NCBI GenBank assembly: GCA_963822485.1
Contig: CAWGHW010000037.1
Span: forward strand, 930,001 to 994,000
Length of the DNA: 64,000 nucleotides
Origin: DASUBV01 sp963822485
Lineage (GTDB): Bacteria; Actinomycetota; Actinomycetes; Streptosporangiales; Streptosporangiaceae
Reading direction: 5' to 3'
The first letter of the stretch is position 1, and each line of letters starts with the position of its first letter. This document shows, piece after piece, positions 54,236-63,115 of the stretch. The translations under genes were made by a program, and so were the position numbers. Under the pieces are notes generated by a model. That model was not told where the DNA came from and did no database searches. It saw only the letters and a list, made by a program, of their open reading frames with translations.

Positions 54236-55462
54236 ATGCCCCCCAGCCCGGCGGCCCTCGCTCCCGTGCGCCGCACCGACATCCCCCGCACGGCCGACTG
54301 CCGCCAGACCTCCAGCGCGGCGGCGGTACTCCAGGCGGCGCTGGATCACGGGCCGGTGGCGCGGAGCTCGGTGGCCCGGCTGGCCGGGCTGAGCCCGGCC
54401 GCGGTGAGCCGCCTCAGCGCCCGGCTGACCAAGGACGGGCTGCTGCGGGAGGCGCCCGAGGCGGCCGGGGCCAAGGGGGTTGGCCGGCCGCACGTGCCGG
54501 TCGACGTGGACACCAGCCGGCTGGTCGCCTGCGGCCTGCACATCGCGGCCCAGCACGCCACGCTGGCCCTGCTCGACCTGCGCGGCCGGGTCATCGCGCG
54601 GGAGCGCATCGCGCACGCGGGCACCGGCGCTGAGCAGGTGCTGGGACATCTCGCGCGACGGGTCCGGCCGTTCGTCGGCGAGCAGGCAGGCGGCCGGTCC
54701 CCGGTGGGGCTCGGCGTGGCCACCGGCGGCTGGGTCGACCCGGCGGCCGGGCTCATCGTGGAGCACCCGGTCCTGGGCTGGCGTGACGTCCCGGTGGGCG
54801 AGATCATGACCGCCGCCACGGGCCTGCCGGTCCGGGTGGACAACCACTCCCGCGCGCTGGCCCGCGCGGAGCGGGCGTTCGGCGACAGCCGGGCCCGGAC
54901 CAGCATCGTGCACCTGCTGGTGGGCAACGTGGTGGACGCGGCCTTCGCGACCGGCGACACGGTGCACCACGGACCGCAGTCCGCGGCCGGCGCCGTGGCG
55001 CACCTGCCGCTGGCCGGGCGGGCGGAGCCATGCCGGTGCGGGCGGCACGGCTGCCTTCAGGCCGTGGTGTCGAGCCAGGCCCTGGCCCGGCGGGGGGTAG
55101 AGGCGGGCATCACCGGCCGGCCCTCGTTCCAGGTCCTGCTGGCCGCGGCGCGGGGCGGCGACGAGCGGGCGGTGCGCCTGTTCCGGGACCGGGCCAGGCT
55201 GATCGGCGTGGCGGCCGCCCTGCTCGCGGACGTGCTCAACCCGGAACTGCTGGTGGTGGCCGAGGAGGGCACCGCGCACCTGCCCGGCTGCCTGGACCTG
55301 CTGCGGGACGAGGTCCGGGCCCGCTCGGCCATGGCCGGGAACCCGGCCCGCACGGTGGTGGTGTCGAGCTTCGCCGCCGACCCGCTGCCGGTGGCCGGCG
55401 GGGCCGTCATCCTGGACGAGGTCTACGCCAGCCCGCTGCGCCGCCGGACCGCGACCCCGTAG
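54236..55462 (+). CDS. ROK-family transcriptional regulator (NagC/XylR type)
   Basis: 408 residues. An N-terminal wHTH at residues 25-75 (AAAVLQAALDHGPVARSSVARLAGLSPAAVSRL), then the ROK sugar-kinase fold: GVATGGWVDPAAG, VRVDNHSRALARAE and the zinc motif CRCGRHGCLQ, where the usual Glu is Gln. The phosphate-loop Asp/Gly pattern is weak, so it is a regulator, not a kinase. Adjacent to the organosulfur genes and with its own promoter, so it probably controls them. Confidence 0.88.
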   Translation: MPPSPAALAPVRRTDIPRTADCRQTSSAAAVLQAALDHGPVARSSVARLAGLSPAAVSRLSARLTKDGLLREAPEAAGAKGVGRPHVPVDVDTSRLVACGLHIAAQHATLALLDLRGRVIARERIAHAGTGAEQVLGHLARRVRPFVGEQAGGRSPVGLGVATGGWVDPAAGLIVEHPVLGWRDVPVGEIMTAATGLPVRVDNHSRALARAERAFGDSRARTSIVHLLVGNVVDAAFATGDTVHHGPQSAAGAVAHLPLAGRAEPCRCGRHGCLQAVVSSQALARRGVEAGITGRPSFQVLLAAARGGDERAVRLFRDRARLIGVAAALLADVLNPELLVVAEEGTAHLPGCLDLLRDEVRARSAMAGNPARTVVVSSFAADPLPVAGGAVILDEVYASPLRRRTATP

Positions 55463-55538
55463 ACCAGCGCAGAGTTAATTTACGCAGTTGCAATGTTGAC
55501 ACCCGTTCCCGGCGCTCCGGATGATGGCGGCGTACCTA

Positions 55539-55584
55539 CTTCCTAGTTTGTCGATAGGGAAGATTGATTAGGTTTTCCCTGTCG
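55539..55584 (+). promoter_or_regulatory. two alternative hairpins in the transporter leader
   Basis: Stem A pairs 55539-55544 (cttcct) with 55557-55562 (gggaag). Stem B pairs 55552-55561 with 55575-55584, ten base pairs including one U-G. Both use 55557-55561, so they exclude each other. They end 23 bases before the ATG at 55608. This could be an operator seen twice or a switch-like leader. Confidence 0.4.
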
Positions 55585-55607
55585 CGGAGTTGGGAGCACG
55601 TCGTCCC

Positions 55608-56672
55608 ATGTCGCGCTTTATCTCGCGGACCATCCTCGCCAGTCCGCTCGCCGTCCCGCTCGCCGTCCCGCTCGCCGCCCTGCTGGCGGTTATCACCGGC
55701 TGCGCGGTCGCCCCGGCGGCCGGGCAGACAGCCGGGCAGACGGCCTCGGGGAGCTCCGGCTCCGGGCCGGTAATCAACCTCGGCGACCAGCAACAGGAGC
55801 TTCAGACGCTGCTGCGGGCGTCGGGCGTCCTGCGCGGCGCCAGGTACCGGGTGAACTTCGTGGAATTCGACAGCGGCCCGCTGGTCGACGCCGGGTTCGC
55901 CGCGCACCGCATCGACGTCGGCACCATGGGCGACCTGCCCGCCTCGCTGGCCGTACGGTCGGGCCTGCCGGTCAAGGCGGTCGCCGTGGACCTGCCCATC
56001 GGCGCGTCGGAGTACCTGCTGGCCAAGCCCGGCATCACCGCGATTGCCCAGCTCCGGGGCAAGCCGGTGGCCTACACCACCGGGACCGCGGAGCAGGCCT
56101 TCGCGCTGCGCGCGCTGAAGTCGGCCGGGCTGACCCAGGCCGGGGTGCACCAGGTCAACGTCAGCCTGCTCCAGCTCGGCACGGTGCTGGAGTCCGGCGC
56201 GGCTGACGCCTCGGTGGTCAGCGTCGAGCAGAAGGTCGACTACCAGCAGACTCACCCGACCGCGAAGGTGCTGGCCAACGTGGACACGGTGAGCCCGCCC
56301 AGCTACGGCTACCTGCTGGCCACCACGGCCGCGCTGGCCAGTCCGGTCAAGCGGGCCGACATCAGCGACCTGACCCGGCGGCTGATCCTGGCCCAGAACT
56401 GGGCCAAGACCCACCAGAGCCAGTGGGTGACCGACTACTACGTGGACGTCGAGCACCAGACCACGGCGGCGGCCCGGCTGATCCTGGCCGCGGGCGGCAC
56501 CGAGACCTACGAGCCCATCACGCCCGCGGTCTCCAGCGCGCTCCAGGGCGTCGTCGGCCTGATGGTCGGGGCCGGGGCCTGGCCCAAGACCTTCAGCGTC
56601 GCGCCGCTGTACAGCGCGGCCGTGTCCCGCCGCTACAACGCGCTGCTCAGGGAGGTTCCGCAGCATGGCTGA
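55608..56672 (+). CDS. ABC transporter substrate-binding lipoprotein (SsuA/nitrate-type)
   Basis: 354 residues from the ATG at 55608; a TTG at 55590 is in frame. The signal contains a 12-base-period repeat (AVPL) and ends ALLAVITGCAV, a lipobox. Mature part: VNFVEFDSGPLVDAGFAAHRIDVGTMGD, a sulfonate/nitrate-type pocket, GKPVAYTTGTAEQAFALRAL and DYQQTHPTAKVLANVD. First gene of the importer; the permease overlaps it by eight bases. Confidence 0.92.
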   Translation: MSRFISRTILASPLAVPLAVPLAALLAVITGCAVAPAAGQTAGQTASGSSGSGPVINLGDQQQELQTLLRASGVLRGARYRVNFVEFDSGPLVDAGFAAHRIDVGTMGDLPASLAVRSGLPVKAVAVDLPIGASEYLLAKPGITAIAQLRGKPVAYTTGTAEQAFALRALKSAGLTQAGVHQVNVSLLQLGTVLESGAADASVVSVEQKVDYQQTHPTAKVLANVDTVSPPSYGYLLATTAALASPVKRADISDLTRRLILAQNWAKTHQSQWVTDYYVDVEHQTTAAARLILAAGGTETYEPITPAVSSALQGVVGLMVGAGAWPKTFSVAPLYSAAVSRRYNALLREVPQHG

Positions 56673-57534
56673 CATCGTCGCGCCGCTGAGCCCCGCCCGG
56701 CCCGTCGCGGCGGACCCGCCCGCCATCACGCTGACCCGCCCGGCCCGGGTCCGCACCCGGCGCTCGCCGGTCCGGATCCCGCGGCTGGCCCGCCGGATCG
56801 TCGGCCCGCTGCTGGTGCTCGGCCTGTGGCAGCTGGTCTGCTCGCTGGGCGTGTTCACCAGCGTGGAGGTGGCCTCGCCGGTGGCGGTGTTCGACGCCGG
56901 GCGCGAGCTGTGGGACCAGGGCGTGCTCCAGTCCAACCTGCTGATCTCGCTCGAGCGGGTAGCCGAGGGCCTGCTCCTCGGGGTGGCGGCCGGGGTGGCG
57001 CTGGCCGTGCTCAGCGGCCTGTTCTGGGTCGGCGAGGACCTGCTGGACCCGGTGATCCAGGCCGCCCGCGCGGTGCCCATCCTGGGCCTGGTCCCGCTGG
57101 TGATCATCTGGTTCGGGGTGGGCGAGGCGCCCAAGGTGTTCCTGATCGCGCTGGGCTGCACGTTCCCGGTCTACATCAATACCTACGCCGCGATCCGCGG
57201 CGTGGACCTGAAGCTGGTCGAGGCGGGCCAGACGTTCGGGCTGAACCGCTGGGGCCTGGTCCGCCGGGTGATCCTGCCCGGCGCGCTGCCCGGCTTCCTG
57301 ACCGGGCTGCGGTTCGCGCTGGTCGGCAGCTGGATCATCGACGTGGTGGCCGAGGAGATCAACGCCCAGAGCGGCCTGGGCTACCTGATCAACCAGGCCC
57401 AGTCCACCGACCGCACCGACATCATGTTCCTCTGCCTGGCCATCTACGCGATCCTCGGCCTGCTGGCCGACGTGGTGGTGCGGCTGCTCGAGCGCTCGCT
57501 GCTGACGTGGCGGCGCGGATTCGCGGGGGGCTGA
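56665..57534 (+). CDS. ABC transporter permease (SsuC-type)
   Basis: 289 residues. A 40-residue basic N-terminus, then six helices (LLVLGLWQLVCSLGVF first) and the EAA loop VEAGQTFGLNRWGLVRRVILPGALPGF. The ssuC/tauC type is recognised by WIIDVVAEEINAQSGLGYLI near residue 225. It starts inside the end of the binding-protein gene and ends three bases before the ATPase. Confidence 0.94.
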   Translation: MADIVAPLSPARPVAADPPAITLTRPARVRTRRSPVRIPRLARRIVGPLLVLGLWQLVCSLGVFTSVEVASPVAVFDAGRELWDQGVLQSNLLISLERVAEGLLLGVAAGVALAVLSGLFWVGEDLLDPVIQAARAVPILGLVPLVIIWFGVGEAPKVFLIALGCTFPVYINTYAAIRGVDLKLVEAGQTFGLNRWGLVRRVILPGALPGFLTGLRFALVGSWIIDVVAEEINAQSGLGYLINQAQSTDRTDIMFLCLAIYAILGLLADVVVRLLERSLLTWRRGFAGG

Positions 57535-57537
57535 CCG

Positions 57538-58314
57538 ATGGCGCTCAGCCCCGCCCCCGCGCCGCGCCCCGCCCCCGCGCCACCCAGAGCGACCGACGGC
57601 CTGGCCGTGGTCGGCCGGGACGTGCGGCGGCGCTTCGGCGGCCGCGAGGTACTGCGCGGCCTGGACCTGTCGGTCCGGCCCGGTGAGTTCGTGGCCCTGC
57701 TGGGCCGCAGCGGCACCGGCAAGACCACGTTCCTGCGCGTGCTGGGCGGGCTGGATCCCGGCTACGACGGCGACGTGCTGGTCCCCCGGCACCGCGCGGT
57801 GGTGTTCCAGGAGCCCCGGCTGATCCCCTGGCTGCGGGTGCTGCCCAACGTGACGCTGGGCCTGCCGGCCGGGTACCGCAAACAGCGAGACGAACTGCGC
57901 CAGCGGGGCCTGGCCGCGCTGGAGGAGGTCGGCCTGGCCGACCACGCCGGGGCCTGGCCGGTCACGCTGTCCGGCGGCGAGGCCCAGCGGGTGGCCCTGG
58001 CCCGGGCGCTGGTGCGCGAGCCGCAGCTCATGCTGCTCGACGAGCCGTTCGGCGCGCTGGACGCGCTGACCCGCACCCGGATGCACGCCCTGCTCCAGGA
58101 CCTGTGCGCCCGGCACCGGCCCGCGGTGGTGCTGGTCACCCACGACGTGGACGAGGCCATCCTGCTCGCCGACCGCACCCTGGTGCTGGTCGACGGGACG
58201 ATCACGCTGGACGCGCCGGTGAGCCTGGGCCGGCCACGGGACCGGGGCGACCCGGGCTTCCTCGCGCTGCGGTCCCGGCTGCTGCGGGAGCTGGGCGTTA
58301 CCGAGTCCGGCTGA
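57538..58314 (+). CDS. ABC transporter ATPase (SsuB-type)
   Basis: 258 residues: Walker A GRSGTGKTT, Q-loop VVFQEPRLIPWLRVLPN (typical of sulfonate/nitrate/taurine ATPases), signature LSGGEAQRVALARAL, Walker B LMLLDEPFGALDALTR, and a His in the switch VTHDVDEA. Ends 97 bases before the dioxygenase start. Confidence 0.95.
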   Translation: MALSPAPAPRPAPAPPRATDGLAVVGRDVRRRFGGREVLRGLDLSVRPGEFVALLGRSGTGKTTFLRVLGGLDPGYDGDVLVPRHRAVVFQEPRLIPWLRVLPNVTLGLPAGYRKQRDELRQRGLAALEEVGLADHAGAWPVTLSGGEAQRVALARALVREPQLMLLDEPFGALDALTRTRMHALLQDLCARHRPAVVLVTHDVDEAILLADRTLVLVDGTITLDAPVSLGRPRDRGDPGFLALRSRLLRELGVTESG

Positions 58315-58411
58315 ACCACATGACCACAGCGAGAAAGGGCGGTGTGAACCAGATGACTTGTTAGCGAGCCCCTCAGGAACAGCGGAGTAGACCACGGAAA
58401 GGAACAAAGTC

Positions 58412-59395
58412 ATGACCGCTATCCAGGAAATCCGCGAGACGACGAGCGCGGGGATTACCGTGACCCCGGTGGCCGGCCACATCGGCGCCGACATCTCCGG
58501 GGTGGACATCGCCGGGCCGCTGGCGCCGGAGCAGGTGGACGCGATCCGCGACGCGCTGCACCGGCACAAGGTCATCTTCTTCCGCGACCAGCACCTGGAC
58601 CACGCCAGCCAGATCGCGTTCGGGCGGCAGTTCGGCGAGCTGACCTACGCCCACCCGCACGACGACGCCCCGCCGGAGAGCTACCCGGAGATCTTCACGG
58701 TGGACCCGGACCGGTTCTCGCAGCGCTACGGCGAGGACTACCGGAAGGAGTACCGGCGGCGGCAGTACAGCTACTTCTCGGGCTGGCACACGGACGTCAC
58801 GGCGGCCGTGAACCCGCCGGCCGGGTCGATCCTGCGCGCCGACGTGGTCCCGGCCATCGGCGGGGACACCCAGTGGACCAACCTGGTGGCGGCCTACGAG
58901 GACCTGTCGGCGCCGGTGCAGGCGTTCGCGGACACGCTGCGCGCGGAGCACCGCTACGGCGGCGGCGACAGCGCGAGCGGCGCCAGCAAGTACGCCCAGC
59001 GCATCAACGACAACCTGCTGGTCGCCGAGCACCCGGTGGTGCGGGTGCACCCGTACACCGGGGAGAAGGCGCTGTTCGTCAACCCGGGCTTCACCAGCCA
59101 CATCGTGGGGGTGTCGGCGCGGGAGAGCAAGGCCATCCTGGACCTGCTGTACGCGCAGCTCACCCAGCCGGAGTACACGGTGCGGCTGCGCTGGGAGCCG
59201 GGCACGGTGGCGTTCTGGGACAACCGGGCCACGGCGCACCTGGCCCCGCGCGACATCGAGCACCTGGACCTCCAGCGCACGCTGCACCGGGTCACGCTGG
59301 TGGGCGAGGTCCCGGTGGGACCGGACGGGCGTGAGTCGGCGCTGATCGCCGGGCAGCCGTTCACGACGAAGCACACTGTGGTGGTGGCGGACTGA
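58412..59395 (+). CDS. TauD/TfdA-type 2-oxoglutarate dioxygenase
   Basis: 327 residues with GGAAAGGA nine bases before the ATG. Iron ligands are His126 and Asp128 (GWHTDVTA) and His276 (NRATAHLAP), with the oxoglutarate-binding Arg in LQRTLHRVTL. The N-terminus has GITVTPVAGHIGADISGVDI and IFFRDQHLD. This family cleaves sulfonates such as taurine, releasing sulfite, or alkyl sulfates. The next gene follows with no gap, which supports a joint desulfonation role. Confidence 0.93.
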   Translation: MTAIQEIRETTSAGITVTPVAGHIGADISGVDIAGPLAPEQVDAIRDALHRHKVIFFRDQHLDHASQIAFGRQFGELTYAHPHDDAPPESYPEIFTVDPDRFSQRYGEDYRKEYRRRQYSYFSGWHTDVTAAVNPPAGSILRADVVPAIGGDTQWTNLVAAYEDLSAPVQAFADTLRAEHRYGGGDSASGASKYAQRINDNLLVAEHPVVRVHPYTGEKALFVNPGFTSHIVGVSARESKAILDLLYAQLTQPEYTVRLRWEPGTVAFWDNRATAHLAPRDIEHLDLQRTLHRVTLVGEVPVGPDGRESALIAGQPFTTKHTVVVAD

Positions 59396-60721
59396 ATGCA
59401 GTTCAACCTGTTCATCATGGACACCGGGCACCACGAGGCGTCCTGGCGGCTGCCGGGCGGCGAGCCGCTGGCCCACGTGGATGTCGGGTACTACGAGCGG
59501 CTGGCCGTCGCGGCCGAGGCGGCCAGGTTCGACTCGGTGTTCCTGGCCGACAGCCCGGTGCTGTGGAACGACCCTGGCCGGCGGCCCAGCGGGCGGCTGG
59601 AGCCGCTCATGCTGCTGACCGCGCTGGCCAGGGCGACCGAGCGGATCGGGCTGATCGCCACCGCCTCAACCAGTTACAACGACCCCTACAACCTGGCCCG
59701 CCGGTTCGCCTCGCTCGACCTCATCAGCGGCGGCCGGGCGGGCTGGAACATCGTCACCACGGCCGGCGACGACGCGGCCCGCAACTTCGGCCTGGACGGC
59801 CAGCCCGGACACGCCGAGCGCTACGAGCGGGCCGCGGAGTTCGTCGAGGTGTCCCGCAAGCTGTGGGACTCCTGGGAGGACGACGCGGTCGTGGCGGACG
59901 TGGCCAGCGGCGTGCACGCCCGGGCCGACCGGGTGCACGCCATCGACCACGCGGGCCGGTTCTTCCGGGTGCGCGGGCCGCTGAACGTGCCGCGGCCGCC
60001 GCAGGGCCACCCGGTGCTGGTGCAGGCCGGGTCGTCACAGGACGGCCGGGACTTCGCGGCCCGCTACGCCGAGGCGGTGTTCACCGCGCAGCAGACGCTG
60101 GCCGAGGGCCAGGCGTTCTACGCCGACCTGAAGCGGCGGGCGGCCGCGGCGGGCCGGGATCCGGACGGGGTGAAGATCCTGCCCGGCATCGTCCCGGTGC
60201 TCGGCTCGACCGAAGCCGAGGCGCGCGAACTGGAGGCGGAACTGGACCGGCTGATCGTGGCCGAGCACGCCCGCCGTCAGCTCGCGCACCTGCTGCGGGT
60301 GGACCCGGAGCGGCTGGCGCTGGACGCGCCGCTGCCCGCCGACCTGCCGGCCGAGGACGAGATCGAGGGGGCCAAGAGCCGGTACACGCTGGTGGTGGAG
60401 CTGGCCCGGCGGGAGCGGCTGACCGTGCGCCAGCTGATCGGGCGGCTGGGCGGCGGCCGCGGGCACCGCACGTTCGCGGGCACCCCGGAGCAGGTGGCGC
60501 GGACCATCGAGCAGTGGGGCGAGCAGGGTGCCGCGGACGGATTCAACGTGATGCCCGCGGTGCTGCCGTCCGGCCTGGACCTGTTCGCCGAGCACGTGGT
60601 CCCGATCCTGCGCCGCCGGGGCCTGATGCGCAGCGAGTACGAGGGCACGACGCTGCGCGAGCACTACGGCCTGGCCCGCCCGGCCAGCCAGTACACGGCC
60701 CGTGCGGCCGTGCTGGCCTAG
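59396..60721 (+). CDS. NtaA/SnaA/DszA-family FMN monooxygenase
   Basis: 441 residues, ATG directly after the dioxygenase stop. Features: LFIMDTGHHEASWRLPGGE, DSVFLADSPVLWN, ERIGLIATASTSYNDPYNLARRFASLDLISGGRAGWNIVTT (the family's FMN/barrel signature) and GHPVLVQAGSSQDGRDFAARYAEAVFT. It uses FMNH2 to oxygenate C-S or C-N bonds, as DszA and SsuD-like enzymes do. Last gene of the organosulfur operon. No flavin reductase is adjacent. Confidence 0.93.
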   Translation: MQFNLFIMDTGHHEASWRLPGGEPLAHVDVGYYERLAVAAEAARFDSVFLADSPVLWNDPGRRPSGRLEPLMLLTALARATERIGLIATASTSYNDPYNLARRFASLDLISGGRAGWNIVTTAGDDAARNFGLDGQPGHAERYERAAEFVEVSRKLWDSWEDDAVVADVASGVHARADRVHAIDHAGRFFRVRGPLNVPRPPQGHPVLVQAGSSQDGRDFAARYAEAVFTAQQTLAEGQAFYADLKRRAAAAGRDPDGVKILPGIVPVLGSTEAEARELEAELDRLIVAEHARRQLAHLLRVDPERLALDAPLPADLPAEDEIEGAKSRYTLVVELARRERLTVRQLIGRLGGGRGHRTFAGTPEQVARTIEQWGEQGAADGFNVMPAVLPSGLDLFAEHVVPILRRRGLMRSEYEGTTLREHYGLARPASQYTARAAVLA

Positions 60722-60740
60722 CCGGGGCCGGGGCGGGCGG

Positions 60741-61373
60741 CTACTCGAACGAGGGCTTGCGGTCCCTGGTCCGCTTGAGCTCGAAGAAGCCGTCCGCCTC
60801 GGTCACCAGCACCAGCCCGTCCCACAGCCGCCCGGCCGCCTCGCCCTTGGGCGCGGGCGTGATCACCGGCCCGAACAGGGCGTGGCTGCCGATCCGGATC
60901 ACCGGGGTGCCCACGTCCAGGCCGACCTCGTCGAACGCCTCGTGGTGCGAGGCCTTGATGGCCTCGTCGAACTCGGTGCTGGTCGCGGCGCTGGCCAGCG
61001 ACTCGGGCAGCCCGGCCTCGGCCAGCGCCTCGGTGAGCACGGCCGGGTCGCCGCGGCGGCCCTCGTTGTGGAACCGGGTGCCGATGGCGGTGTACAGCGG
61101 GCCGAGCACCTGCGGGCCGCCGTGCTGGGCCGCGGCGGCGCAGACCCGCACCGGCGCCCAGGCCAGGGCCATCCGCTCCTTGTACTCCTCGCTGAGGTCC
61201 TGGCCCTCGTGCTGCTCCAGGTTGAGGTAGGCCAGCGACATGATCCGCCAGTCGGTGTGCACCGGCCGGACCTTCTCGACTTCCAGCATCCAGCGGGAGG
61301 TGATCCAGGCCCAGGGGCACACCGGGTCGAACCAGAACTGGACGCTCTCCTGCTCGGGGGCCTGCGCGCTCAT
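60741..61373 (-). CDS. DsbA-family mycothiol-dependent nitroreductase (Rv2466c-like)
   Basis: 210 residues from the ATG at 61373 with GGAGC upstream. Residues 16-26 are DPVCPWAWITSRW-like: Cys19-Pro-Trp-Ala22. VMSLA-type IMSLAYLNLEQHE, WAPVRVCAAAA, GTRFHNEG and VITPAPKGE follow the Rv2466c pattern. The second active-site Cys (22 in M. tuberculosis) is Ala here, so a monothiol mechanism with mycothiol is likely. Convergent with the organosulfur operon. Confidence 0.88.
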   Translation of the reverse strand: MSAQAPEQESVQFWFDPVCPWAWITSRWMLEVEKVRPVHTDWRIMSLAYLNLEQHEGQDLSEEYKERMALAWAPVRVCAAAAQHGGPQVLGPLYTAIGTRFHNEGRRGDPAVLTEALAEAGLPESLASAATSTEFDEAIKASHHEAFDEVGLDVGTPVIRIGSHALFGPVITPAPKGEAAGRLWDGLVLVTEADGFFELKRTRDRKPSFE

Positions 61374-61566
61374 GCTCGCTCCAATGCGGTCGCTGATATC
61401 CCTATTCTGGCCGCTCACTGACCGCGATGGGCGGCCGGGCTGGCCCCAGCCGGCCAGCTGCTCATCAACCAGGTCATCGCGTGTCCTCCGCGCGAGCGTC
61501 TATTACCCATAACTTAGATCGTTATAATAGACATTAACACGGTAGTTCTCGCCGGCGGGCGCCCCG

Positions 61567-62466
61567 TCAGCGGAACGCGGCCACGTTGCGGGCCGCCCAG
61601 GCCGCGAACGTGGCCGGCGTCCGGCGCAGGACGCGCTCGACGTCCGGGCTGACCCGCTGCTCAGCCGCCGTGGGCGCGCCGTAGATGTCCAGGGTGACGT
61701 CGGCCACCGGCTCCGGCATGAACTGGACCAGCTGCGCGCGAGCCTCGGCCCGGGTCTGCTCGATGAACCGGACCGGCTCGCTCAGCGCAGCCCCGATGGC
61801 CGCGGCCTGCTGCCGGGGCGAGACCGGCGCGGGCCCGGTCAGTTCGAGGGTCTCCCCCGCGTACCCGTCCTGCCGGTCCTGCCCGTCCTGGCCGTCCTGG
61901 CCGTCCTGGCGCAGGACCGCGGCGGCCACCTCGGCGATGTCGGCCGGGTCGATGAACGGCAGCCCGACCCCGCCGAACGGCGCCGCTACGGTCCGCTCGG
62001 CGCGGACCCGCTGGGCCCAGCCGAGCGTGTTGGAGGCGAACCCGCCCGGCCGCAGGATCGTCCAGTCCAGGCCGGACTCCCGGACCGCGGCCTCGAACAT
62101 GATGAACGGCCGGTACCGGTCCGGCCGCGTCCCGGCCCCCAGCGAGGACAGCAGCACCACCCGCCGTACCCCGCCCGCCCTGGCCACGTCGATGATCTCG
62201 CGCGGCCGGTCACCGACGGTGAGCAGGAACAGTGCCTCCGCCCCGTCGAGCGCGGGCTTGAGGGTGTCCGGCTCGGCCAGATCGGCCCGGTGATGCTGGC
62301 TGGCCTGGTGGTGCTGGCCGGCCTGGTGGTGCTCGTCGGCCCGGTGGTGCTTGATGCCCGGGTCGGGCGCGTGCCGCGAGACCGCCGTCACCGGCTCCCC
62401 CGCCTCGGTCAGCGCCCGCACCAGCGGCCGCCCCACGTTCCCGGTCGCTCCCGTCACCACGATCAT
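61567..62466 (-). CDS. NAD(P)H-binding protein (NmrA/YtfG-like)
   Basis: 299 residues. Rossmann motif VVTGATGNVGRPLVRAL at the start, VLLSSLGAG and WTILRPGGFASNTL. Two repeat tracts are inserted: a His-rich (HHQAxQ) tract near residues 40-62 and a (QDG) tract near residue 190. Both are in surface loops of the fold. Divergent from an HxlR regulator, the usual pairing for these quinone/redox-responsive oxidoreductase-like proteins. Confidence 0.9.
   Translation of the reverse strand: MIVVTGATGNVGRPLVRALTEAGEPVTAVSRHAPDPGIKHHRADEHHQAGQHHQASQHHRADLAEPDTLKPALDGAEALFLLTVGDRPREIIDVARAGGVRRVVLLSSLGAGTRPDRYRPFIMFEAAVRESGLDWTILRPGGFASNTLGWAQRVRAERTVAAPFGGVGLPFIDPADIAEVAAAVLRQDGQDGQDGQDRQDGYAGETLELTGPAPVSPRQQAAAIGAALSEPVRFIEQTRAEARAQLVQFMPEPVADVTLDIYGAPTAAEQRVSPDVERVLRRTPATFAAWAARNVAAFR
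61866..61909 (-). repeat. 9-bp tandem repeat (QDG tract)
   Basis: About five units of the type ccgtcctgg, encoding QDG repeats in the NAD(P)H-binding protein. Confidence 0.8.
62289..62360 (-). repeat. 18-bp tandem repeat, four units (His-rich tract)
   Basis: Units of 18 bases start at 62289, 62307, 62325 and 62343, diverging from first to last. They encode the HHQAxQ tract. Confidence 0.8.
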
Positions 62467-62534
62467 GAACAGCTCCTTCGTGCTTTCTCTGGCCCGCGAT
62501 CTGCGGCTCCGGCGACGGTAACAGCCTCGGTATA

Positions 62535-62546
62535 GTAGGTACCTAC
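62535..62546. promoter_or_regulatory. HxlR-type palindrome GTAGGTACCTAC
   Basis: A perfect 12-base palindrome in the A/T-rich gap between the NAD(P)H-binding gene and the HxlR gene, overlapping TATAGT at 62531-62536, a plausible -10. HxlR proteins bind such symmetric sites between divergent genes. Confidence 0.6.
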
Positions 62547-62592
62547 AGGAAAGTGACTACCCGTGAAGACCCGTGAAGACCCTGGAGGGCAT

Positions 62593-63041
62593 GTGGCGGA
62601 CACTGTGCGTCCGGGCAGGCCGGCCGCGGCGGGTGCCATGCGGCCGGCCCGTCCGGGCCGGCCCGGACGGCCCCGCTGAGTGCCGATCCCCAGCAGGCCT
62701 GCCCGATCAGCCCGGTGGTCGACATCGTCTTCAGCCGCTGGACCACGCCGATCCTGTGGGTGCTGCACGAATATGGCCGCCAGCGGTTCGTGGAGCTGGA
62801 GCGCCGCCTGGCCTCGATCACGCCCAAGGTGCTGACCCAGCGGCTGCGCCAGCTGGAGCGCGACGGCCTGGTCCGGCGCACCTATTACCCCGAGATCCCG
62901 CCCCGGGTCGAGTACGAGATCAGCGACCTGGGCCGCAGCCTGGCCCCGCTGTTCGCCACGCTGGCCCAGTGGTCGGACGCCCACCTGGCCACGGTTGAGG
63001 ACGCCCGCCTGGCCTACGACGCCGCCGACCGGCCCCGCTGA
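62593..63041 (+). pseudogene. HxlR-family transcriptional regulator, N-terminal frameshift
   Basis: The conserved part is intact from 62715: VDIVFSRWTTPILWVLHEYGRQRFVELERRL, SITPKVLTQRLRQLERDGLVRRTYYPEIPPRVEYEIS and LGRSLAPLF. The upstream portion, including the Cys in ACPISPVVD, is in frame with it, but the GTG at 62593, which has GGAGG five bases upstream, is in another frame. A shift near 62680 in a GC repeat joins them. About 149 residues in all. The Cys could make it redox-responsive. Confidence 0.82.
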
Positions 63042-63115
63042 CGACCCGCTGACCGGCCCCGCTGACCGGGCGCGCTGAGCCGACCGGGACTGGCCAGGCG
63101 GGTTACGGTACGGGA

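Noticed and set aside
58322..58366. 14-codon frame ending in Cys before the dioxygenase
   Set aside because: It resembles sulfur-operon leader peptides only in its final Cys; no ribosome site and no attenuator structure are seen.
61866..62360. possible CRISPR-like repeats
   Set aside because: The units are 9 and 18 bases long with no spacers and encode protein repeats in frame.
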